Assembly: GCA_003056205.1 (NCBI GenBank) | Contig: LSNS01000003.1 | Span: forward strand, 1-42,133 | DNA from: Parcubacteria group bacterium M6-OD1-4 | Lineage (GTDB): Bacteria; Patescibacteriota; Patescibacteriia; Patescibacteriales; UBA12465 | Length of the DNA: 42,133 nt | Direction: 5' to 3' | Part shown: one piece after another, positions 21,815-30,879 of the stretch | Layout of the letters: every line of letters begins with the position of its first letter | Position numbering within the stretch: the first letter of the stretch is position 1 | Made by a program: the position numbers and the translations under genes | The notes under the pieces: generated by a model | What the model was told of the DNA's origin: nothing | The model's database searches: none | The model's input: only the letters and a program-made list of their open reading frames with translations

Positions 21815-24307
21815 ATGCACAATCCTGACCGGACTATTAAAATTAGAGGAGCGAAAACTCATAATTTAAAAAATATCGATTTAGATCTTCCCCGTAATCA
21901 ATTAATTGTGATTACTGGTTTATCGGGTTCGGGCAAGTCGTCTTTAGCTTTTGATACAATTTTTGCTGAAGGGCAGCGCCGTTACCTTGAATCTCTATCT
22001 TCCTATGCCCAACAATTTGTTGGTTTGCTGGATCGAGCGGAAGTAGATTTAATTGAGGGACTCTCACCAGCTATTTCTATTGACCAACGAACTATGGGTC
22101 ATAATCCTCGATCGACCGTGGGGACTATTACAAAAATTTATGATTATTTAAGATTATTATATGCCCGTTCTGGAACAGCTTATTGCTTAGATTGTCAGCA
22201 AGCCTTTAAAAAACAAGTTCGTGAAAAAAAGATTATTAAAACTAAAAACAATAAAAAAAGTTCTACTTCTAAATTAGAAAAAATTTTAGTTTGCCCCCAC
22301 TGCTCAGCAACTCGTTCTACTCTAGAACCACGTGATTTTTCTTTTAATTCCGCACATGGAGCTTGTTCAACTTGTGGAGGACTAGGGACTAAATTAGAGA
22401 TAGATCCGCGTTTAATCTTTAATTCTAGACTTAGTATTCTGGAGGGAGCGATTAAAGCTCTTCCTCGACTTAATCAAACTAGTAGTTTATTCCTAGAGTT
22501 AGAAGACTTAGCTACTCGTCATAGTTTTAATTTAAATTCAGCTATTAAAGACTTAAGTTTAGAGCAACAGAACTTTATACTAACTGGGGATAATCAGTTT
22601 TCTGGTTTGGTAACTTATTTGGATAATAAATATCAAGAAACCAAATCTAGTTTTGTTAAACAAGAGCTAGAAAAAGTAATGCACGTTTCTCTTTGCTCTT
22701 CTTGCCAGGGGGCACGCTTACAGGATAGCTCTTTGGCAGTAAAAATTAACAAGATTTCTATTAGTGATTTAAGTAATAAAAATGTTAAGGAATTACTTCA
22801 ATTGTTTAATAACTGGTTAAAGAAACTTTCCCCAGAAAGTGCGATGGGAAAAATTCGGGAACCAATAATTAAAGAAATAATTAAAAATTTAAAATTTTTA
22901 GTTAATGTTGGTCTAGATTATTTAACCCTTAATCGTAGTGTTACTACTTTATCCGGAGGAGAAGTCCAGCGAATTCGTTTAGCTTCACAGGTGGGATCAA
23001 CCTTGAGTGGAGTCTTGTATGTTTTAGACGAACCCTCAATTGGTTTACATCAACGTGATAATGATCGCTTAATTAAGATTTTAAAAAAACTACGAGATAA
23101 TGGTAATACGGTTATTGTTGTGGAACATGATGCGACGATGATGTTGGCCGCTGATTATTTAGTAGATATTGGTTTAGGAGCTGGAGAACTTGGTGGTCGG
23201 GTTTTATTTGCCGGACAGCCTTTGGATATTAAAAATTGTCAAGAGTCTTTAACTAGTGCTTATTTATTTGGCAGAAAAAAAATTGCTGAAAAAGATAGTT
23301 ATCGTCTGGGTAATGGTCAGTTTTTAGAAATTCTGGGAGCCCGAGAACATAATTTGAAAAACATTGATGTTCAAATTCCTTTAGGGGAACTGATTGCTCT
23401 CACCGGTGTTTCTGGTTCGGGGAAATCTACTCTTTTGAATGACATTTTAGTTAAAGCTTTAAATCGTCAATTCTATCATAGTAAAGATGAGCCGGGGCTT
23501 TACCGAGAATTAAAAGGCTTAGAATATATTAATAAAGTTATCAATATTGATCAATCGCCGATTGGGCGGACTCCTCGTTCTAATCCGGCAACTTATACTG
23601 GTCTTTTTACTTATATTCGTGATTTATTTGCACAAACCCCTGAAGCTAAATTACATGGTCTAACTGCTGGACATTTTTCTTTTAATGTTATTGGTGGTCG
23701 TTGTGAGAATTGCGCTGGTGAAGGGGCGGTTAAAGTTGAAATGCAATTTTTAACTGATGTTTATTTAACTTGTGAAGTTTGTGGCGGACAAAAATTTCAG
23801 CCAAAAATTCTCGATGTTTTGTATCATGGTAAAAATATTTATGAAATTTTAGAAATGACGGTGGGGGAGGCAAAAGATTTTTTTAGTGATCAACCCCCTC
23901 TGAGCCAAAAATTAAAAACTCTTGATGAAGTGGGACTAAGTTATATTAAGTTGGGGCAAAGTGCAACTACTTTTTCTGGCGGTGAAGCTCAACGCATTAA
24001 ATTAGCAACGGAGTTATCTCGGCGAGCAACTGGTAAAACGCTTTATATTCTTGATGAACCTACAACTGGTTTACACTTTGCGGATATTGAACGTTTACTA
24101 AAAGTTCTTAATATTTTAGTTGATCAAGGAAATACTGTTTTAATCATTGAACACAATCTGGATCTTATTAAATCTGTTGATTGGGTGATTGATCTTGGAC
24201 CAGAAGGGGGAGAAGCTGGTGGATATTTAATTACCGCTGGGACTCCACGAGCAGTCGCGCAAGTAAAACGTAGTTATACTGGGCAATACTTAAAGAAAAT
24301 TTTATAG
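21815..24307 (+). CDS. uvrA: UvrA-family excinuclease ATPase lacking the UvrB-binding domain
   Basis: The 830-aa protein has both ABC halves of UvrA. Walker A motifs are GLSGSGKSS and GVSGSGKST; signatures are [13 protein letters not shown] and [13 protein letters not shown]; the D-loops are [13 protein letters not shown] and [13 protein letters not shown]. Both zinc modules are intact (CPHC...CSTC and CENC...CEVC). Between 'CLDC' (residues 124-127) and 'CPHC' (160-163) there are only about 32 lysine/serine-rich residues. Canonical UvrA has roughly 130 there, holding the UvrB-interaction domain. The shortfall matches the length difference from the usual 940 aa. UvrA2-type proteins share this absence. 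UvrA normally finds lesions for nucleotide excision repair and loads UvrB; here that hand-over must differ. It is a single-gene unit with its own promoter and terminator. Confidence 0.92.
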   Translation: MHNPDRTIKIRGAKTHNLKNIDLDLPRNQLIVITGLSGSGKSSLAFDTIFAEGQRRYLESLSSYAQQFVGLLDRAEVDLIEGLSPAISIDQRTMGHNPRSTVGTITKIYDYLRLLYARSGTAYCLDCQQAFKKQVREKKIIKTKNNKKSSTSKLEKILVCPHCSATRSTLEPRDFSFNSAHGACSTCGGLGTKLEIDPRLIFNSRLSILEGAIKALPRLNQTSSLFLELEDLATRHSFNLNSAIKDLSLEQQNFILTGDNQFSGLVTYLDNKYQETKSSFVKQELEKVMHVSLCSSCQGARLQDSSLAVKINKISISDLSNKNVKELLQLFNNWLKKLSPESAMGKIREPIIKEIIKNLKFLVNVGLDYLTLNRSVTTLSGGEVQRIRLASQVGSTLSGVLYVLDEPSIGLHQRDNDRLIKILKKLRDNGNTVIVVEHDATMMLAADYLVDIGLGAGELGGRVLFAGQPLDIKNCQESLTSAYLFGRKKIAEKDSYRLGNGQFLEILGAREHNLKNIDVQIPLGELIALTGVSGSGKSTLLNDILVKALNRQFYHSKDEPGLYRELKGLEYINKVINIDQSPIGRTPRSNPATYTGLFTYIRDLFAQTPEAKLHGLTAGHFSFNVIGGRCENCAGEGAVKVEMQFLTDVYLTCEVCGGQKFQPKILDVLYHGKNIYEILEMTVGEAKDFFSDQPPLSQKLKTLDEVGLSYIKLGQSATTFSGGEAQRIKLATELSRRATGKTLYILDEPTTGLHFADIERLLKVLNILVDQGNTVLIIEHNLDLIKSVDWVIDLGPEGGEAGGYLITAGTPRAVAQVKRSYTGQYLKKIL

Positions 24308-24314
24308 CTAAATT

Positions 24315-24338
24315 AAAACCCCTTAAGCAGGGGTTTTT
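24315..24338. terminator. Bidirectional terminator between uvrA and the phosphoesterase gene
   Basis: An 8-bp stem AAAACCCC/GGGGTTTT with a 7-nt loop has a T run on both strands. It separates two convergent genes. Confidence 0.75.
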
Positions 24339-24351
24339 AATAGTAATAATT

Positions 24352-24852
24352 TTATTTGAGAATAGCTAGAATTTTTAATTCTAGTTTTTTATTATCAGTA
24401 TTTAAAGTGGCAAAACTAGCTTGGTATCCACTTCCTGCTAAATTCCCAGGATTAGCGATTATAGTATTTTTATTTTTTTTTAAAGTTGGACGATGAGTAT
24501 GTCCGTAAAAAATAAAATCTAAGTCATTTTTTTTAGCTTTTAAGATTAAATTTATTTTTTCTAGTTGATGACAAAAGCCAATATTCAGATTAGCTATTTT
24601 TATAATTCCAATTTCTTGGTAATAGCCGATGTTTTTATATCTTTGAAGCTCAGAATTAGAATAAATTTCGGCATTACCATTAGTTATAAAAATTTGACCA
24701 GAGAATTCACTGGCCAAATAGTCTATAGTTTCGATAGTCGTAGCGTCACCACAAAAAATAATTTTTTCTATTTTATTATTTTGACACCAATTTAAACATT
24801 TTTTTAAATTAGGAAGATTATCATGAATGTCTGAAACAATGACAATTAACAT
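24352..24852 (-). CDS. YfcE/MJ0936-type metallophosphoesterase
   Basis: The 166-aa calcineurin-like phosphoesterase has motifs in order: SDIHDN (metal site 1), 'FCGDATT', 'TNGNAE' (GNxD/E) and 'YGHTHRP', followed by the 'ANPGNL' turn. The YfcE/MJ0936 group hydrolyses phosphodiesters in vitro and has no settled cellular substrate. It is the last gene of the minus-strand operon and follows the translin gene after 15 bp. If translin acts as an RNase here, a phosphodiesterase partner would be logical, but that is a guess. Confidence 0.85.
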   Translation of the reverse strand: MLIVIVSDIHDNLPNLKKCLNWCQNNKIEKIIFCGDATTIETIDYLASEFSGQIFITNGNAEIYSNSELQRYKNIGYYQEIGIIKIANLNIGFCHQLEKINLILKAKKNDLDFIFYGHTHRPTLKKNKNTIIANPGNLAGSGYQASFATLNTDNKKLELKILAILK

Positions 24853-24867
24853 AGAAAATTTCTAATT

Positions 24868-25443
24868 TTATTCTTTATTTCGTAACTTTATTTCATAACT
24901 CATTACTTCTAATTTCCGAAGGTGATTCCTAGCTTGGTCATATTTAGTCCGAAGATAGCCAGTAAAGTCAAAGTCTACTAGCTGGGCCATAATTTCATTG
25001 GCAATTTTTTTTATTTTAGCAACGGCTGTAAAATCCCCTTGAGCCGCTTGATTAGTGGCAAAACGTACAAGTTCACCAATCATGTCGCACAAGCCCCCTA
25101 GATAAGCCTCATAATTTAAAGATAATTCTTTAACTTTTAAGATCTTTTTATTTTTAATTATGGAATAAAAAGTTTTTCCTTCTAAATATTCTTCGGCAGC
25201 GGCACGATAAGCACCTTCTCGTTGAAGACGATTTTGACCAAACTCTTTTTCTAATTTTTTAAAATTCTTCTCTATGGTAATAAATTTTTCTTCAGCAATT
25301 TTATAATCTTGACGTTGTAAAGCAAAAATAGTTTTTTTAGCTTCAAATAGGATTTGATTAGAAATATTGATAATTTGGTGTCTTTCCGATTCGTTTCGTT
25401 GATAATCTTGTCGGAGATTATTTAAAAATTTAGCATTAATCAT
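24868..25443 (-). CDS. Translin family (translin/TRAX-like) RNA/DNA-binding protein
   Basis: The 191-aa all-helical protein aligns by eye with translin across its length. The middle has 'RAAAEEYLEGKTFYSIIKN' (acidic residues of the TRAX active-site helix). The conserved 'YLGGLCDMIGELVRFA' matches translin 'YLSGVLILASELSRLS'. The C-terminus has 'YLRTKYDQARNHLRKLEVM', matching 'SLRKRYDGLKYDVKKVEEV'. Translin and TRAX form an octameric ring (C3PO) that binds and cuts RNA in eukaryotes; archaeal homologues are RNases. Bacterial examples are uncommon, in my knowledge mainly in CPR genomes. It lies downstream of the PilB fusion gene (62 bp gap) and upstream of the phosphoesterase. Confidence 0.8.
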   Translation of the reverse strand: MINAKFLNNLRQDYQRNESERHQIINISNQILFEAKKTIFALQRQDYKIAEEKFITIEKNFKKLEKEFGQNRLQREGAYRAAAEEYLEGKTFYSIIKNKKILKVKELSLNYEAYLGGLCDMIGELVRFATNQAAQGDFTAVAKIKKIANEIMAQLVDFDFTGYLRTKYDQARNHLRKLEVMSYEIKLRNKE

Positions 25444-25505
25444 AGAAAAATTTATTTTTATAATGTTAAGAGCGAATTATTTTTTTAATTTAATTATTAA
25501 CTGTT

Positions 25506-28500
25506 TTATTCAATAACTCGGAAAACTTCATCAATAGTGGTTTCTCCGCGAAGAGCTTTGAGAATTCCATCTTGGAGCATAGTAACCATTCCTTCTTCCA
25601 CGGCGGCAGTTTCAATATCAAAATCGGTAATATTTTCAGTCTGAATTAATTTTCTAATTTGCGGAGTCATCGGGATTGTTTCATATAATCCCAAGCGCCC
25701 CTTATAGCCAATTTGCCCACACTTCGTACAACCTGTCCCTTGATAAAATGTTAGTTTTTCGGGGATTTTTATCTGAGGATTTTTAATACTAGCCAGAATA
25801 TCTTTTACCCGTTGTAAGTTTTCTGGGCTAAGCTCTACAGTCGTTTTACAATTTGAACAAATACGCCGAACTAAGCGTTGACCAACGGTAAATTCAATAG
25901 CGTTAGCTAAGGTTTGACGATCTAAGCCCAAACCAACAAAACGAGAAATTGCGCCCGCAGCACTATTAGCATGAATGGTAGATAAAACTAAATGGCCAGT
26001 TAAAGAGGCTTCAATGGCAATTTTTGCTGTTTCACTATCACGGATTTCTCCAATCATCATAATGTTTGGATTCTGACGGAGAAGAGAACGCATTGCTGAA
26101 GAAAAAGTATAACCATGTTCTTCATCAATTTGAGTTTGCATTACTCCTGGAAGTTCATATTCTATTGGATCTTCAATGGTGATAATTTTAACATCGGGTT
26201 TGTTTAGCTGATTTAAAATACTGTAAAGGGTTGTAGTTTTACCCGAGCCAGTTGGTCCAGTGGTAACAATAATTCCGCTAGTTTTTTTCATGGCGAGATG
26301 CAAAGTTTTCAGAGCCACCGAATCTATTCCTAGTTTATTCATATCTAAATTAGTTGCCGAAGATGAGAGAAGGCGAATAACAATTGTTTCTCCGTAACCA
26401 CCAGCAATAATTGATAACCGACAATCTACTTTATTGTCTGGCAGATAAATTACAAAACGTCCATCAAAAGTAGCTTGTTTAATATTCGTCGCTTCGCCAG
26501 CCAAAATTTTTATTTTTGATAATAATGGAAGATAAGTTGTTTTTGGTAAACTGAGAATATCATGCAAAATCCCATCAATCCGAAAACGTATTTTAACTTC
26601 TTTTGCAGTAGGTTCAATATGAATATCCCCCGCTTCGCTCACCACTCCCAGAGACAAAACTAAATTCAGTAATTCATCGCTCGGAGTTTTTTGAGCAGCA
26701 GCAGCTATTTTAGTAATATCAGTGCTTAAGGTTTTAGCTAATTCAAGTTGAGGAGCGGTAACTTTGAGCCCACGACCAATAGTTTGTGAAATAACGATAT
26801 CATATAAATTATTGATATAATCAAAATCACCGATGACACGATAAACTTCTTCTAAAGAAGTTATACCATCTAAAGCTTTTAAAATTCCATCTTGGAGCAT
26901 GGTAATCATCCCGTCTTCAATCGCTTGCTGTAATATTTTAAAGGAAGGTGCTTTATCAATAGTTAGCTGTTTGATTTTATCATCCATTGTGAAAATTTCA
27001 TAAATACCAATTCGTCCATGATAGCCAGTAAAATTACAGAATTCGCATCCCGCCCCAGCTTTGTATATTTGTGGTAGCTTAGTGGGAATCTCAATTTTTG
27101 CTTTTGGCGAAATAACCGCTAAAATCTTATTAATTTGTTCTTGTTCTTCATCAATTAAAGAATGTTTTTCTCGGCAATGGTTACAAAGTTTACGAACTAA
27201 GCGCTGACCAATAACAACATTAATTGAGGGTACTAGGAAATATGGCTTGACCCCCATATCAACTAAACGGGGAATTGTGCCCGCAGCATCATTCGTGTGT
27301 AAAGTAGAAAGAACTAAATGTCCGGTTAAAGACGCTTGGACTGATATTTCAGCAGTTTCTAAATCACGAATTTCGCCGACCATAATAATATTTGGATCTT
27401 GCCTTAAGATAGAGCGTAAGCCATCTGAAAAGTTATAACCTTGCTTTTCGTTTATTTGACTTTGATTAATACCGCTTAATTCATATTCTATTGGATCTTC
27501 TAAAGTAATTATTTTAGTTTCCGGTTGGTTTAATCTATTGAGAATAGCGTAGAGAGTGGTAGTTTTTCCAGAGCCAGTGGGTCCGACAGTTAAAATCAAA
27601 CCATTGGGTTTAGAAATTTCTTTGGTGAGAATTGGCAATATTTCTGATCGAACTCCTAATTTTTCAAATTCTAAACTAGCCGTGGAAGAGTCTAGAAGAC
27701 GCATGACCACGCTTTCTCCATAGGCAGTTGGTAAAAAAGAGCAACGGACGTCAATCTTTTTATCTTGCAAATAAATCGTATAGCGCCCGTCTTGGGGCTT
27801 ATTAGAAATATTAATTTTAACTCGAGCCAGAATTTTTAAACGGGAGATAATCTTATGCCATTTTTGGAGGCTAATTAATGCCGCTTCCTGTAAAACACCA
27901 TCAATCCTAATTCTAACAACTACCCCCTTTTCTTCAGCTTCAATATGAATATCACTTCCTTTAACCTTGAGAGCAGTGGCCAACATTAAAGTAATAATAT
28001 CAGAGACATTAACTTTATTAATTTTATCATTCAGACTCTTATAGTTCTCAATATCAGCTTCAAATTTTTTCAAAGTCTCTTGATTTATTTCTACTCCACT
28101 TTCATATTTTTTGACCTTCGGTAAAGCTTGATAAGCTTCCCAGGCAATATCTAAACTAACTTGGGAAATTAAATATAAACGTGTGTTAGCGAAATATTGT
28201 TTGGCTAAATTATCCACCTCTTCTTGAATTTTTGCACTAGGGTTTAAACAAGCAAAACGAATATTTTTTCCATCATAGTAAAAACAAATAAAATTTAATT
28301 CCCGAGCACGGTCTTCTTGGACTAAAACTAAGGCCTCGGGACTAATCGGAAAGCCACTAAGATTAACATAACCCAAGCCAGCTTGTTGAGCTGCTTGTTG
28401 AGTTTGTTTTTCTATTTCTTTAATCTTAATTTCCGATTGCTTTTTAGCAAAACGACCGGTAACACTTTCGTCGTCATCGGTCGGATTAATTAAGTTTTCA

Positions 28501-28520
28501 ATTGATGAGAAATCACTCAT
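25506..28520 (-). CDS. Tandem type IV pilus assembly/secretion ATPase (two PilB/GspE modules)
   Basis: The ORF track starts at a TTG (28535); the ATG at 28520 (MSDFSSIENLINP) is the more likely start, giving 1004 aa. The chain has an N-terminal MshEN/PilB-N-like domain (about 35-150) and then two complete ATPase modules. Module 1 has GPTGSGKTT (about 313-321), 'IIMVGEIRDLETAE' and a zinc site CNHC...CEFC (about 446-495). Module 2 has a second GPTGSGKTT (about 755-763), 'IMMIGEIRDSETAK' and CSNC...CTKC (about 888-934). Both end in nearly the same segment ('MLQDGILKAL.G.T..EV.RVI'). All catalytic motifs look intact. PilB forms hexamers that power pilin polymerisation; a tandem chain would make a trimer of dimers. 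No pilin or pilC gene is in the window. Confidence 0.93.
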   Translation of the reverse strand: MSDFSSIENLINPTDDDESVTGRFAKKQSEIKIKEIEKQTQQAAQQAGLGYVNLSGFPISPEALVLVQEDRARELNFICFYYDGKNIRFACLNPSAKIQEEVDNLAKQYFANTRLYLISQVSLDIAWEAYQALPKVKKYESGVEINQETLKKFEADIENYKSLNDKINKVNVSDIITLMLATALKVKGSDIHIEAEEKGVVVRIRIDGVLQEAALISLQKWHKIISRLKILARVKINISNKPQDGRYTIYLQDKKIDVRCSFLPTAYGESVVMRLLDSSTASLEFEKLGVRSEILPILTKEISKPNGLILTVGPTGSGKTTTLYAILNRLNQPETKIITLEDPIEYELSGINQSQINEKQGYNFSDGLRSILRQDPNIIMVGEIRDLETAEISVQASLTGHLVLSTLHTNDAAGTIPRLVDMGVKPYFLVPSINVVIGQRLVRKLCNHCREKHSLIDEEQEQINKILAVISPKAKIEIPTKLPQIYKAGAGCEFCNFTGYHGRIGIYEIFTMDDKIKQLTIDKAPSFKILQQAIEDGMITMLQDGILKALDGITSLEEVYRVIGDFDYINNLYDIVISQTIGRGLKVTAPQLELAKTLSTDITKIAAAAQKTPSDELLNLVLSLGVVSEAGDIHIEPTAKEVKIRFRIDGILHDILSLPKTTYLPLLSKIKILAGEATNIKQATFDGRFVIYLPDNKVDCRLSIIAGGYGETIVIRLLSSSATNLDMNKLGIDSVALKTLHLAMKKTSGIIVTTGPTGSGKTTTLYSILNQLNKPDVKIITIEDPIEYELPGVMQTQIDEEHGYTFSSAMRSLLRQNPNIMMIGEIRDSETAKIAIEASLTGHLVLSTIHANSAAGAISRFVGLGLDRQTLANAIEFTVGQRLVRRICSNCKTTVELSPENLQRVKDILASIKNPQIKIPEKLTFYQGTGCTKCGQIGYKGRLGLYETIPMTPQIRKLIQTENITDFDIETAAVEEGMVTMLQDGILKALRGETTIDEVFRVIE

Positions 28521-28540
28521 ATTTATCACTAGCAATTATT

Positions 28541-29515
28541 TTAACGCTTAAAAATCCTTTCCAATTTAGCTACTACCCCCGGGTTCTTTAGTTGTAGAAA
28601 TAAATTGGTCCAGGTAGTAATTTGGAAAGCGGTGAGCACAGCGCCACAAGCTACTACTATTAAGAAGGCGAAGAAAATTACTAAGAATATTAACCAGTTT
28701 AGACTTAGAATTATTCCTAATAAGAACAGTGGTACCAAGAAAACTCCTAAAAAGACTAAAATTACTGCACTAGCCAGAAAATCAATAATAAATAAGATTA
28801 TTCCCGTTTCTAGACTGACCAACCAATTATTAATAAAGAGAATCACTCCTTGCTCAAAAGATTTAACAAAGGAATAATTATCTAACACTCGATAAGCAAT
28901 AGCATAATTAATCATTAAAGATAAACTAATTGAAACTGGAACAAAAATAACAAATAATATTGTATAACTAATGGCCAAGATGGTTGTATTTTCAATCACT
29001 AACAGCAGAAGTGGTAAGCTAACGATGAAAAAGATAGTAGCACTTAGTACTTTGATAGCCAGATTTAAAGATAAAACAGACCAAAAATGTTTATTGCCCG
29101 CGATTAAACTTTGACGAACACTTAAATAAGAATCCTTCTTTTTATTTCTTAATATTTTTTTAACATCATTAATCAAGCCCGCCTGGGTGGTGATTGCTAA
29201 CCAAATAAGAACGATGAGAATAATTATTACTACCAACAAAACGGATAAGACATTAAGAAGAACCAAAAAATTATTATGAAGCAAATTTCCTAATCCGAAG
29301 AAAAAATTTCTAGCTAAGTTAGTAATTGCTAAAACTGTTGTTAATTTATAATAAGAGCCATTGATTAAACCCTGGTTCATATTTTGGCTAAGAATTTGAT
29401 AGCCCCAGGCGCCACTGCCTCCAACTAAAGAAGCAAACAAACCCAGAAACCACAAATATTTATTTTTCCAAGTTATTTTCCAAGACTCGGTTAATAATGA
29501 TCGATAAGAAAACAT
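28541..29515 (-). CDS. Polytopic membrane protein, unknown function
   Basis: The 324-aa protein has about six to eight hydrophobic helices and starts with 'SYRSLLTESWKITWKNKYLWFLGLFASL'. This resembles the opening of uncharacterised CPR and archaeal membrane proteins with a W-K-NKYLW motif. I see no catalytic or transport motif. It is the first gene of the minus-strand operon and lies 20 bp upstream of the PilB start, so an association with the pilus or secretion apparatus is possible but not shown. It is driven by an extended -10 promoter. Confidence 0.7.
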   Translation of the reverse strand: MFSYRSLLTESWKITWKNKYLWFLGLFASLVGGSGAWGYQILSQNMNQGLINGSYYKLTTVLAITNLARNFFFGLGNLLHNNFLVLLNVLSVLLVVIIILIVLIWLAITTQAGLINDVKKILRNKKKDSYLSVRQSLIAGNKHFWSVLSLNLAIKVLSATIFFIVSLPLLLLVIENTTILAISYTILFVIFVPVSISLSLMINYAIAYRVLDNYSFVKSFEQGVILFINNWLVSLETGIILFIIDFLASAVILVFLGVFLVPLFLLGIILSLNWLIFLVIFFAFLIVVACGAVLTAFQITTWTNLFLQLKNPGVVAKLERIFKR

Positions 29516-29544
29516 ATAGTTATCACTTTTTATTATTTAATTTA

Positions 29545-29573
29545 TTGAAAAATCTGTTAAAGTCTGATAATAT
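29545..29573 (+). promoter_or_regulatory. Promoter of tyrS-argS-glyS
   Basis: TTGAAA, 17 bp, then TAATAT. It overlaps the divergent promoter of the pilB operon, so the two units may compete. Confidence 0.5.
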
Positions 29574-29601
29574 TATAGCATAAATTTTTAATTAGCACCA
29601 A
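29572..29601 (-). promoter_or_regulatory. Promoter of the membrane protein-pilB-translin operon
   Basis: On the minus strand there is TTGGTG, 18 bp, then a perfect TATAAT preceded by TG (extended -10, TGCTATAAT). The leader to the ATG is about 50 nt. Confidence 0.6.
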
Positions 29602-29609
29602 ATATTTAT

Positions 29610-30848
29610 ATGTCTAAAATAATCACTGATAAAAAACGAATTACCGAATTATTAACTCGCGGAGTGGAAAAAATTTATCCGAGTTATGAAGCTTTAGAAA
29701 AAAAACTGTTAAGCGGTGAACGTTTACGTTTATATTGTGGTTATGATCCTAGTGCCCCCGCTCTTCATGTTGGAAATGCTATTTCGATTAATAAATTAGG
29801 GCAGTTTCAAGCTCTGGGGCATGAAGTTATTTTTTTGATTGGTGATTTTACAGGATTAATTGGTGATCCTACTGATAAAAAGGCGGCTCGAGTAAAGTTA
29901 AGCAAAGAAGAGGTTTTACATAATGCTCGAAATTATCAACAGCAAGCTTCTGCTTATTTAAAATTTAGCGGTGATAATCCCGCTCAGGTTCGTTATAATA
30001 GTGAGTGGAACGGCAAATTAACCTTTTCAGATTTAATTGAACTGGCTAGTAATTTTACTGTTCAAAGAATGATTCAGCGTGATATGTTTCAAAAAAGACT
30101 AGCAGACGAAAAGCCAATTTATTTGCATGAATTCTTATATCCCCTCACACAGGCTTATGATAGTGTAGCCCTGGATGTTGATTTAGAGATTGGTGGCAAC
30201 GATCAAATGTTTAACATGATGTGTGGACGTGATTTATTAAAAACTTTGAAGAACAAAGAAAAATTTGTTTTAACTATGAAATTATTAACTGATGGTGATG
30301 GTCATAAAATGGGTAAGAGCGAAGGGAATGTTGTTTTTTTAGATGAAACTCCTGATAATATTTATGGTCAAATTATGTCTTGGCCGGATGGGGCAATTAC
30401 TTCGGCCTTAGAATTATGTACCAATTTACCTTTTGCTGAAGTGCTAGAAATGAAACAGAAATTAATATCTTCTACGGTTAACCCTCGTGATTTAAAAATG
30501 AAATTAGCCCATGAGATTACTAGGATTAATCGTGGCGAACAAGCTGCCCAAGAAGCTCAAGAAAATTTTATTAATACTGTCCAAAAAAAGGAATTACCGA
30601 CTGAAATTAAGTCTTGGCAGGCCGATCAAGATCAATATCTTCTCAGTGATTTATTATTTCTCTCAGGCTTAACGCGTTCTAAAACAGAGGCCCGACGCTT
30701 AATTGAACAAGGGGCAATTAAATTTTGGACAACTAATAATTCTTCTACTATTCGTGATATCAAAAAAATAATTATAGTAAAATCCGAATTAATTATTTCT
30801 CGTGGAAAGTTACATTTTATAAAAATAATTCCAAGTTCTAAAAAATAG
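29610..30848 (+). CDS. tyrS: Tyrosyl-tRNA synthetase
   Basis: The 412-aa class I synthetase has the HIGH-like 'HVGNAISINKLGQFQALGH' followed by 'GDFTGLIGDPTDK', the tyrosine site 'YPLTQAYDSVALDVDLEIGGNDQMFN' and the KMSKS variant 'KMGKSEGN'. The last 60 residues form an S4 RNA-binding domain ('LLFLSGLTRSKTEARRLIEQGAI'). The order and length fit bacterial TyrRS. It charges tRNA-Tyr. It leads a cluster of three synthetase genes (31 bp to argS, 9 bp to glyS). Confidence 0.96.
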   Translation: MSKIITDKKRITELLTRGVEKIYPSYEALEKKLLSGERLRLYCGYDPSAPALHVGNAISINKLGQFQALGHEVIFLIGDFTGLIGDPTDKKAARVKLSKEEVLHNARNYQQQASAYLKFSGDNPAQVRYNSEWNGKLTFSDLIELASNFTVQRMIQRDMFQKRLADEKPIYLHEFLYPLTQAYDSVALDVDLEIGGNDQMFNMMCGRDLLKTLKNKEKFVLTMKLLTDGDGHKMGKSEGNVVFLDETPDNIYGQIMSWPDGAITSALELCTNLPFAEVLEMKQKLISSTVNPRDLKMKLAHEITRINRGEQAAQEAQENFINTVQKKELPTEIKSWQADQDQYLLSDLLFLSGLTRSKTEARRLIEQGAIKFWTTNNSSTIRDIKKIIIVKSELIISRGKLHFIKIIPSSKK

Positions 30849-30879
30849 TTATTTAGAATTATGATGTTTTAAAATATTT

